DNA of 6,798 bases from Vampirovibrionales bacterium (GTDB lineage Bacteria; Cyanobacteriota; Vampirovibrionia; Vampirovibrionales; JAGQHJ01): the NCBI GenBank assembly GCA_025451145.1, contig JANWKX010000121.1:1-6798 (forward strand). Reading direction: 5' to 3'. The notes beneath the pieces are model-generated. The model ran no database searches, was not told the DNA's origin, and saw only the letters and a program-made list of their open reading frames with translations. This document shows, piece after piece, positions 1 through 4,962 of this stretch (position 1 is its first letter; every line of letters begins with the position of its first letter). The position numbers and the translations under genes are program-made.

Positions 1-79
1 AATCAGCGAACAACTGGCGGATTAAATTGGCAATGCCCTGACGGTTCTCAGGTTGCTCTGGAAAGTGGTAAAGACTCAT
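1..79 (-). CDS. Partial small membrane protein, probable holin-superfamily (YqjE/Holin-X-like)
   Basis: Only the first 26 codons are in the window; the gene continues past position 1. It starts with ATG at 79-77, preceded by a strong GGGAGG Shine-Dalgarno (positions 88-93 on the minus strand, 8-nt spacer). The visible protein begins MSLYHFPEQPENRQGIANLI and continues RQLFAD. The stretch GIANLIRQLFAD resembles the opening amphipathic helix of the 'phage holin family'/Holin-X and YqjE proteins, which typically read xxLLRQLxxD near the N-terminus. The gene lies 45 nt downstream of a YqjD/DUF883-like gene on the same strand, and YqjD-YqjE pairs are a familiar arrangement. That neighbour is the main support for the name. 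The membrane helices that would settle the assignment lie outside the window. The start is well supported; the family call is tentative. Confidence 0.55.
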   Translation of the reverse strand, partial: MSLYHFPEQPENRQGIANLIRQLFAD

Positions 80-124
80 TGTGGGAGCCTCCCTATCATT
101 TGATCCTATTCCAATCCAAATACG

Positions 125-469
125 TCATCGAAGAATACGACCCGCCAGAACCCCTAACAACACACCAACCAAGATGCTTTTACCAGGGTTTCGACGAACG
201 GCCTCTTGCAGATCGTTCATCATGGCCTGGGAATCCTTCTTTTTAAGATACATCGCAACCCGATCAATACCGCGGTTGGTTGTATCAGCCACTTTGTTTG
301 TGCCTCCGGCAAAACGATTTGCCGTAGTAACCATCCGCTCAGACACCTTGCTGACCACGGCCTTTGCATTTTGCTCAAGGTTCTCGATAGATACTGTTTT
401 GCTCTGTGTTGATACTTCCACCGTTCGTCCTTGGCCACTGATTTCCTCAAACTGCTGTCGATTTTCCAT
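125..469 (-). CDS. Small C-terminally membrane-anchored protein, YqjD/ElaB (DUF883)-like
   Basis: This is a protein of about 114 residues. Most of it is a polar, probably helical stretch rich in Asn, Gln, Glu and Lys. It ends in RRNPGKSILVGVLLGVLAG followed by RILR, a short hydrophobic helix with a glycine pattern (GxxxGxxxG-like). DUF883/YqjD/ElaB proteins end this way: an Asn-Pro-turn motif, then a glycine-zipper inner-membrane anchor. YqjD and ElaB bind ribosomes in E. coli stationary phase; whether this one does is unknown. The frame stays open to an ATG at 505. I prefer the ATG at 469 (protein starts MENRQQFEE) because GAGG lies about 10 nt upstream (480-483) and the ATG at 505 has no Shine-Dalgarno. 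A candidate -10 at 520-525 would also leave almost no leader for 505. An ATG at 478 is a second possibility. It is probably co-transcribed with the holin-like gene 45 nt downstream. The 158-codon plus-strand frame opposite it is taken to be a shadow. Confidence 0.7.
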   Translation of the reverse strand: MENRQQFEEISGQGRTVEVSTQSKTVSIENLEQNAKAVVSKVSERMVTTANRFAGGTNKVADTTNRGIDRVAMYLKKKDSQAMMNDLQEAVRRNPGKSILVGVLLGVLAGRILR

Positions 470-519
470 TAGCCTCATACCTCGCTTCCCATTCATCACC
501 AGCATGAATACTCATGGGT

Positions 520-549
520 ATTATCTCGTTTTGAATCAAATTGCGGCAA
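520..549 (-). promoter_or_regulatory. Candidate sigma-70-type promoter for the YqjD-like/holin-like pair
   Basis: Read on the minus strand, TTGCCG (forward 544-549, 4/6 to TTGACA) is followed after 18 nt by GATAAT (forward 520-525, 5/6 to TATAAT). Transcription would begin near position 513, giving a leader of about 44 nt to the preferred ATG at 469. A 10-bp palindrome, GGCAATTGCC (545-554), overlaps the -35 and could be an operator. This comes from visual matching only. Confidence 0.35.
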
Positions 550-622
550 TTGCCTGAGCGTCTAGGAGATATCCTATGCAATAAGGGGTTGTTAAGCCTT
601 AATTTTTTATCGATTCCTTTAA

Positions 623-636
623 TAAAAGGCCTTTTA
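623..636. repeat. 14-bp perfect palindrome in the divergent intergenic region
   Basis: TAAAAGGCCTTTTA reads the same on both strands. It lies between the divergent YqjD-like gene and lexA, about 140 nt before the lexA start. No T-run follows it, so a terminator role is unlikely. A regulator binding site or chance are both possible. Confidence 0.4.
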
Positions 637-686
637 AGAAATAAGATCCGGCTTTTACTCTTCTAAAAAGCGCTTGCAGAAAGTAT

Positions 687-711
687 CAAAAATATGTTCT
701 TGCATATTTTT
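687..711. promoter_or_regulatory. Candidate LexA operator / 9-bp-arm inverted repeat upstream of lexA
   Basis: AAAAATATG (688-696) and CATATTTTT (703-711) form a perfect 9-bp inverted repeat around the hexamer TTCTTG. Within it, CAAAAATATGTTCT (687-700) matches the Gram-positive SOS box CGAACATATGTTCG at 11 of 14 positions. The right half-site GTTC is intact and the left half is degenerate. LexA genes are usually autorepressed, and this LexA's helix-turn-helix (TSTSTIHYHLSALKKKG) resembles the B. subtilis type, so a box of this class is plausible. The repeat also overlaps the candidate -35 at 700-705. Alternatively, the symmetric element itself is the site of another dimeric regulator, or it is an AT-rich hairpin without function. 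Confidence 0.4.
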
Positions 712-727
712 GTAGCCTATGGATAAT
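700..727 (+). promoter_or_regulatory. Candidate lexA promoter
   Basis: TTGCAT (700-705) is followed after 16 nt by GATAAT (722-727, 5/6 to TATAAT), which would start transcription near 734 and leave a leader of about 44 nt. The -35 is weak (3/6) and lies inside the inverted repeat at 688-711, a geometry that would suit repression by steric hindrance. An alternative pair is TTGTAG (710-715) with TATAGA (734-739), spacer 18. The sequence does not decide between them. Confidence 0.3.
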
Positions 728-758
728 GAATAGTATAGAAAAAAAATTCGAGACGTTC

Positions 759-763
759 AGGAG
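759..763 (+). promoter_or_regulatory. lexA Shine-Dalgarno with unusually long spacer
   Basis: AGGAG lies 14 nt before the ATG of lexA, longer than the usual 5-10 nt. There is no in-frame ATG, GTG or TTG closer to it, and the LexA N-terminus aligns well from the ATG at 778. The start is therefore kept, with possibly weak translation. Confidence 0.5.
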
Positions 764-777
764 TCACCCAAGCAATT

Positions 778-1377
778 ATGAATACTCTGCCTAATAAACA
801 GCGAGAAGTGCTTGAAGCCATTATCGGCTTTATTAGCCAAAGTGGTTATCCACCCAGTATTCAGCAGCTTTGCGAGATGTGTGGCGTGACGTCGACCTCA
901 ACAATTCACTATCACTTATCGGCATTAAAGAAAAAAGGGTTTATTCACTGGAATGAAAGTGAGCGTCGCGCCATTACGGTGCGTGACGACCTCCTTCGTA
1001 AAAAGGGGGCGCATCCTGTGATGGGCGTTATCGCTGCAGGACAACCCTTACAAACGGTTACGGATACCGTGGAAATGCTGGATTTGACGGAAGATCTCTG
1101 CTCGCAGGATTGCTATGTGCTGCGGGTCAAAGGGGAGAGCATGATTGAAGACCATATTATGGATGGGGATATGGTTCTGGTAAACCCCAAGGCACCCACA
1201 CGAAACGGAGATGTTGTGGTGGCTTTGGTTGAAGGTGAAACAGCCACTTTGAAACGGATTTATCGAGAGTCGGATCATATTCGGCTACAACCGGCAAACA
1301 GCAGTATGGAGCCCATTATTGTCAAGCACGTTGAAGTTCAAGGAAAGGTAGAGGCGGTTATTCGCCAAATGGTTTAA
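778..1377 (+). CDS. lexA: SOS-response repressor LexA
   Basis: This 199-residue protein is close to the usual LexA length. LexA is the dimeric repressor of the DNA-damage regulon. It cleaves itself when stimulated by RecA filaments. Residues 1-70 form the winged helix-turn-helix, opening with LPNKQREVLEAI and containing the recognition helix STSTIHYHLSALKKKGF (about 40-55), closer to the Bacillus/cyanobacterial form than to E. coli. The cleavage bond is Ala87-Gly88 in GVIAAGQP. The serine-lysine dyad is Ser121 (VKGESMIEDHIMDGD) and Lys159 (TATLKRIYRE), matching E. coli Ala84-Gly85, Ser119 and Lys156. All autocleavage determinants are therefore present. Four cysteines are visible, including Cys32-x2-Cys35 inside the helix-turn-helix. 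A candidate operator lies at 687-711. A 23-codon membrane-peptide ORF follows 84 nt downstream, before the first clear terminator, suggesting a shared transcript. Confidence 0.96.
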   Translation: MNTLPNKQREVLEAIIGFISQSGYPPSIQQLCEMCGVTSTSTIHYHLSALKKKGFIHWNESERRAITVRDDLLRKKGAHPVMGVIAAGQPLQTVTDTVEMLDLTEDLCSQDCYVLRVKGESMIEDHIMDGDMVLVNPKAPTRNGDVVVALVEGETATLKRIYRESDHIRLQPANSSMEPIIVKHVEVQGKVEAVIRQMV

Positions 1378-1406
1378 TTGCACTCAAAAAGGTACGGTTA
1401 GCAACA

Positions 1407-1439
1407 CTCTCTTAGTGGTTAGACGCTTCGGAAAGAGAG
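1407..1439 (+). other. Stem-loop between lexA and the small membrane-peptide ORF
   Basis: CTCTCTT (1407-1413) and AAGAGAG (1433-1439) can pair perfectly over 7 bp around a 19-nt loop. No U-run follows, so it is not an intrinsic terminator. The same CTCTCTT could instead pair, with one bulge, with AAGGAGAG (1446-1453), the Shine-Dalgarno of the next ORF. The two pairings exclude each other, so the leader might control translation of that ORF. The pairings are visible in the sequence; the regulatory role is inference. Confidence 0.35.
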
Positions 1440-1461
1440 AACAGGAAGGAGAGCAAACAAG

Positions 1462-1533
1462 ATGGCAAGACTCATTTATGAATTTATTGGCGTTTCTTTG
1501 GTTTTACTCTGCCCATTTCTCTTAGGGCTGTAA
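1462..1533 (+). CDS. 23-residue single-helix membrane peptide in the lexA transcription unit
   Basis: ATG at 1462 begins a 23-codon ORF ending in TAA at 1531-1533. It starts MARLIYEF, continues IGVSLVLLCPF and ends LLGL. Apart from Arg3 and Glu7 it is almost wholly hydrophobic, enough for one membrane-spanning helix (about residues 8-23). The start is backed by a strong GGAAGGAG Shine-Dalgarno (1444-1451, spacer about 10 nt). The ORF lies 84 nt after lexA with no terminator between, and the next intrinsic terminator is 75 nt after its stop, so it probably shares the lexA transcript. I do not recognise the sequence. Small single-helix membrane peptides under SOS control are known (TisB, the division inhibitor SidA, the larger YneA), which makes a damage-response role an attractive but unproven idea. 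A chance ORF cannot be excluded at this length, although the ribosome site and composition argue against it. Confidence 0.55.
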   Translation: MARLIYEFIGVSLVLLCPFLLGL

Positions 1534-1608
1534 TCAAGGCCACTTAAATCCATTCGCACATTACAAATTTCACATTTCCCACTCTCTAGGTACACTCCAA
1601 ACACACCT

Positions 1609-1638
1609 GGCGTCCGATACTGGACGCCTTCTTTTTTT
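1609..1638 (+). terminator. Rho-independent terminator after lexA and the small ORF
   Basis: GGCGTCC (1609-1615) pairs perfectly with GGACGCC (1622-1628) around the loop GATACT and is followed by TTC and seven T residues (1632-1638). This is a canonical intrinsic terminator on the plus strand. It closes the lexA unit and insulates the sigma-factor gene from it. Confidence 0.9.
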
Positions 1639-1884
1639 GATCAAGAAGAATCCCTGAAATGCTTGCCACCCAAAAGATTGCCTGGGGATTTAATCTCTCT
1701 AAACAGCCCATTGGCAGGTCATTTAGAGGATTATTCCTTGTGAATATCCTTTTACTGACTGAGGTTTGCTTATCCAATTCCCCGATTCCCTCGCCCAAAA
1801 GGATGAATTTAAAAAACTAGGTCGTTTGTGTAACAAACTTTCCAGCACTTCCAAGAAGCTGATTTTGCGAATGTTTCAGTCCAA
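1639..1884. other. Intergenic region without a convincing gene
   Basis: No well-supported gene is visible here. A 53-codon plus-strand frame runs from ATG 1659 to TAG 1818-1820 and contains a moderately hydrophobic stretch (GLFLVNILLLTEVCL), but its ATG lacks a good Shine-Dalgarno. An internal GTG at 1740 has GAGGA 9 nt upstream and would give a 26-residue peptide. I recognise neither. A 70-codon minus-strand frame (1586-1798) runs through the terminator and is probably spurious. The region could hold upstream control sites for the sigma gene or an undetected small RNA. Confidence 0.4.
1824..1838. repeat. Perfect inverted repeat upstream of the sigma-factor promoter
   Basis: GTTTGT (1824-1829) and ACAAAC (1833-1838) are perfect inverted repeats separated by GTA. 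The element is about 70 bp upstream of the extended -10 box at 1904-1912, a position where an activator or repressor dimer could bind. Chance occurrence is possible. Confidence 0.35.
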
Positions 1885-1912
1885 TTTTAACCAAATTTCA
1901 ACCTGTTATAAT
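1885..1912 (+). promoter_or_regulatory. Extended -10 promoter of the sigma-factor gene
   Basis: TGTTATAAT (1904-1912) is a perfect extended -10 element (TG-n-TATAAT). A weak -35 candidate, TTTTAA (1885-1890, 3/6), lies 16 nt upstream, as expected when the extended -10 carries recognition. Transcription would begin near 1919, giving a leader of about 45 nt to the GTG start at 1964. Confidence 0.65.
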
Positions 1913-1963
1913 TGAACGTACTTAAAATGGTAACAACGGCCATGACAATCAAAAGGGGACATT

Positions 1964-3010
1964 GTGACCAGTACAAGTAAACGCACCAAAAACGCTGTTT
2001 CGCCTCCGGCCAGAACGTCTTCTGAGAAGCAATTCAATGAGGATCTAGAAGAAGACGCACTTGAGATAAATGACGGCCAAGACAACGTCGATTTATTTGA
2101 AGCCGAAATGGAGGAAGAAGAGGCGGAGGATTCTGAAAGATCAAAAGTGCCACTAGAACGTTCTGTGGCAGATGATTCGGTTAAAATTTATCTACAGCAA
2201 ATTGGGCGGGTTAAACTTTTGACCCCTGATGAAGAGGTCGATTTGGCCAAGCGCATTATGGATGGTGATGATGAGGCAAAACAAAAACTGATACAAGCCA
2301 ATTTAAGGTTGGTTGTCAGCATTGCTAAAAAATATATCGGTCGTGGTTTGTCTTTTCTGGATTTAATCCAGGAAGGAAACCTCGGATTAATCCGAGCTGC
2401 TGAAAAATTTGATTATAAGCGGGGGTTTAAGTTCTCAACCTATGCGACCTGGTGGATCCAACAGTCCATTACCCGGGGCATTGCCGATAAATCCCGAACG
2501 ATTCGCCTGCCGGTCCATATGATTGAAACCATTGGCAAGCTTAAGAGAGTCACTCGGGAACTGACACTGGAGTTTGGTCGTTCGCCGACAAAAGAGGAAC
2601 TGGCTCAGCGCATTGGCATTTCCCTTGCCAAGCTTAGATTGGTACTGAAAGCCACCCAATCTACAGTGAGTCTGGAAACACCACTAAATACCAAAGATGA
2701 AGCATCCAAACTTGGCGATTTCCTGGTAGATGAAACCATTGAGTCCCCGGACTCAAGAGTTTCCAATGAGAATTTAATCTCAGAATTGGAAAAGGTTCTT
2801 GAAACCTTGCGCCCCAGAGAACGAGATGTCTTAAAGCTTCGGTTTGGATTGAATGACGGCAATAAGCGAACCTTGGAAGAAATCGGTCAATTGTTTGGGG
2901 TTTCCAGAGAGCGAGTTCGACAGATTGAAACCCGCGCGTTGAACAAACTTCGTAAAATGTGCCGAAACAATCGCAGTATTCGGAGCCTCAAGAACTATCT
3001 GGGCAGCTAG
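1964..3010 (+). CDS. sigA: Primary-type RNA polymerase sigma factor (RpoD/SigA, sigma-70 group 1 or 2)
   Basis: This 348-residue protein directs RNA polymerase to -10/-35 promoters. Residues 1-66 are a low-complexity acidic segment (Glu/Asp-rich 22-57) in place of a full region 1.1. Region 1.2 starts near SVKIYLQQIGRVKLLTPDEE (72-91). Regions 2.1-2.3 include RLVVSIAKKYIGRGLSFLDL and GFKFSTYATWW (154-164). Region 2.4 keeps Gln167 and Thr170, equivalent to the -10-reading Q437 and T440 of E. coli. RTIRLPVHMIE (178-188) marks region 3. Region 4.2 contains the helix-turn-helix TLEEIGQLFGVSRERVRQIE (303-322) and ends near the C-terminus, as in primary sigmas. The start is GTG with AGGGGA (1954-1959) just upstream. 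A 12-codon upstream ORF overlaps this start. Its stop lies 20 nt from the stop of the convergent glycosyltransferase gene, with no obvious terminator between. It is probably the housekeeping sigma; a group 2 paralogue cannot be excluded without the genome. Confidence 0.93.
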   Translation: MTSTSKRTKNAVSPPARTSSEKQFNEDLEEDALEINDGQDNVDLFEAEMEEEEAEDSERSKVPLERSVADDSVKIYLQQIGRVKLLTPDEEVDLAKRIMDGDDEAKQKLIQANLRLVVSIAKKYIGRGLSFLDLIQEGNLGLIRAAEKFDYKRGFKFSTYATWWIQQSITRGIADKSRTIRLPVHMIETIGKLKRVTRELTLEFGRSPTKEELAQRIGISLAKLRLVLKATQSTVSLETPLNTKDEASKLGDFLVDETIESPDSRVSNENLISELEKVLETLRPRERDVLKLRFGLNDGNKRTLEEIGQLFGVSRERVRQIETRALNKLRKMCRNNRSIRSLKNYLGS

Positions 3011-3030
3011 CAAACCTTTTACAAGCTTTT

Positions 3031-4926
3031 CTAGGAGACTGAATACTCTTTTAAGCTATCCTGCCAATGGGTTAACACCTCTTGGCGATAGGCCATATCT
3101 TCATGATTTTGGCAGGCTTCGGTCAGGACACCAACAGCATCGGTATCAAAATGAATGTCTTGTCCTTCCTTGCCATAGAGGCAAAACCCGTTTGCTTTGG
3201 CAAATCCGTAGGCATTACCGACTGTCGGACGGTAAAAATAGGCACAGGAGCCGCAGGAGACAATGCTAAATCCTCGACCTTTGAGCTTGGTGTGCAGTTC
3301 ATAGAAGGCCTGATCCAAAATGTGATAGCTTTGCGTCTTGAAAGATAGATTTTTGTATTCAAACACCAAGTGATACGTATTCTCACCGGATTCAGTATGC
3401 TGAATATACGTTGAAATCTTACATTCTACAGAATTTTTACCATTGGAAATGGGAAGATGGGTTTCTCGAAAAAGCTTCGGAACATTCAAATCTTCGTTGG
3501 CCACTTCGGATAAGAAGGATTCGCCTTCTAAGGCGGATTGATTCAGTTGCTCATCATAGATTGTGGCAAAAGATTCAGAAGAAACAGGCTGATGATGAAG
3601 GTCTTCTTCATGCTCCAAATCAAAGACATCATTTCGATGATTCTGGTGTTTGGATCGTTTGGACCGAATACTTTTAATCTCAGCCAATTCATTTGAAGCG
3701 ATTGTGGGTTTAGACTCATCAAAACGTCTTCCAATCCGTATTTTTTGTGGTCTTCTGCCAATGTGAAGCAACCCATCGGCCAAAACGTTAACGAGAAAAA
3801 ACGGCAGGGATACGAGTCCGATGACATAAGCGGTAGGCGTTAAGAGGGCTGCTGACATAAAATCTTTAAATCGGCATCGGGCAACCAAAAGTGATACCAA
3901 TTGAATTCCTACAAAAACTCCCGCAAAAGCAGCCCAGTAATACAACATACGGCCATGCGATAACAGCGTAAACGCCACAGAAACAGCACCTAGGATAAAA
4001 GCAGGTGGTTTAAACAAACTCCAAATCTGTTCAATTGCATTCAAATCACCTCGGGTGACCATTTGAAGCAGCAATTGCAGGCTATATCGGGGAATTAACC
4101 GAAGCCGGTTGAGAACAGCCTTGATGTTATTTTTCATCAAGCTGGCTAATTCGACGTTTTCTTCTTTGTAAACCACGACATTAGGGGCCCAGTTCACCCG
4201 ATAGCCGTTGAGATTCAACTGAACGGTATACTCCAGGTTATCAATATCCTGACCTTGTTGATAGGCAATCATTTCCAGTAATTCTTGCCGAACCACCCAA
4301 CCTGAACTCATCAACCGGCAAGATTGCCCCATATGAAAGCGACCAGCGTTTTCAATCCGATTAATCAACCGGCTGGATAGCGCTAAAACAGAGGAGAAAA
4401 TGCCTCTGGGAGGCCTTTTAAGCGCAATATAACCTTGCATTGCGAAACAATCAAAGGCGCGTGATGTCACATTTTTTAAAAAATCAGGCCGAACGATATC
4501 ATCCGGATCCAAAAAGACAAAAAGCCTTGATGGACCGCCAGCAGCCAAAAGCCGTTCAATTAACCATGAGGTGACCTCTCCACTGGTGGCATGTTGGGCT
4601 GGATAAGTCCAAACTTTGGTGTTATGGGGTAAATCTTCCTGAGAGGGTAATCCAAAGATGGTTTCCTCAGTAGCGGCCACATGAATTCCAATTCGCTGGT
4701 TCGGGTAATCCTGGCGAATGAGCGCATCCAACAAGTCCTGAAACGGGGCAATCTTTCTGGAATCTAAATACGGAATAATGACTGCAATCTGGAAATCATT
4801 ACCGCCTTTGTAAATATGCTTAATTAAATCTTGCTTACGACCGACTTCTGCAAAGAACAGAAGCAATAATCCGCGTAAAAGTATAAATGCCCCAATCGCA
4901 CCAAGCAACAGATTCAGAATGCTCAT
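3031..4926 (-). CDS. Membrane glycosyltransferase family 2-like protein with Cys-containing C-terminal domain
   Basis: This 631-residue membrane protein has an N-terminal membrane helix (about 4-26) and a GT-A fold glycosyltransferase-2 domain (about 45-280). The domain shows IAVIIPYLDS (47-56), LLDALIRQDYP and the nucleotide-sugar/metal motif FVFLDPDD (136-143). Two or three more membrane segments follow (about 308-349 and 357-381). Next come a charged, probably disordered linker (about 390-495) and a C-terminal domain with Cys558-x2-Cys561, Cys582 and Cys605. GT2 enzymes of this layout transfer sugars to polysaccharide or lipid at the cytoplasmic membrane. Two usual catalytic marks look altered. 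The 'ED' base motif aligns with Asp229-Asn230 (DIDNLEYTVQLNLNGYR), and no QxxRW motif is visible where LNRLRLIPRY stands. Activity or substrate may therefore be unusual. ATG 4926 has only a distant AAGG (14-nt spacer). It lies 36 nt after the TPR gene on the same strand, probably in one operon. Fold assignment is fairly sure; substrate is unknown. Confidence 0.82.
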   Translation of the reverse strand: MSILNLLLGAIGAFILLRGLLLLFFAEVGRKQDLIKHIYKGGNDFQIAVIIPYLDSRKIAPFQDLLDALIRQDYPNQRIGIHVAATEETIFGLPSQEDLPHNTKVWTYPAQHATSGEVTSWLIERLLAAGGPSRLFVFLDPDDIVRPDFLKNVTSRAFDCFAMQGYIALKRPPRGIFSSVLALSSRLINRIENAGRFHMGQSCRLMSSGWVVRQELLEMIAYQQGQDIDNLEYTVQLNLNGYRVNWAPNVVVYKEENVELASLMKNNIKAVLNRLRLIPRYSLQLLLQMVTRGDLNAIEQIWSLFKPPAFILGAVSVAFTLLSHGRMLYYWAAFAGVFVGIQLVSLLVARCRFKDFMSAALLTPTAYVIGLVSLPFFLVNVLADGLLHIGRRPQKIRIGRRFDESKPTIASNELAEIKSIRSKRSKHQNHRNDVFDLEHEEDLHHQPVSSESFATIYDEQLNQSALEGESFLSEVANEDLNVPKLFRETHLPISNGKNSVECKISTYIQHTESGENTYHLVFEYKNLSFKTQSYHILDQAFYELHTKLKGRGFSIVSCGSCAYFYRPTVGNAYGFAKANGFCLYGKEGQDIHFDTDAVGVLTEACQNHEDMAYRQEVLTHWQDSLKEYSVS

Positions 4927-4962
4927 GAACTTATGGATTACCTTTATTATGGAACGGCTATT

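Noticed and set aside
81..557. 158-codon plus-strand open frame
   Set aside because: It lies opposite the YqjD-like gene, which has a recognisable C-terminal anchor and a sensible operon partner. The plus-strand translation is rich in Arg, Ser, Phe and Cys, without domain-like features, and has no ribosome site.
592..608. Possible intrinsic terminator (TTAAGCCTTAA followed by T6)
   Set aside because: The stem is only 5 bp and AT-rich, with a loop of one base, too weak for termination. There is also no plus-strand gene upstream to terminate.
1586..1798. 70-codon minus-strand open frame in the intergenic region
   Set aside because: It runs through the lexA-side terminator hairpin and has no recognisable motif, so it is more likely a chance frame.
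1659..1820. 53-codon plus-strand frame with a hydrophobic stretch
   Set aside because: It has no good Shine-Dalgarno at the ATG, starts right after a terminator with no clear promoter, and has an odd Pro/Ser/Lys-rich tail. It is kept only as a note in the intergenic entry.
3411..3677. 88-codon plus-strand frames inside the glycosyltransferase gene (also 3082-3348)
   Set aside because: They are antisense to the 631-residue glycosyltransferase frame and lack family features or ribosome sites.
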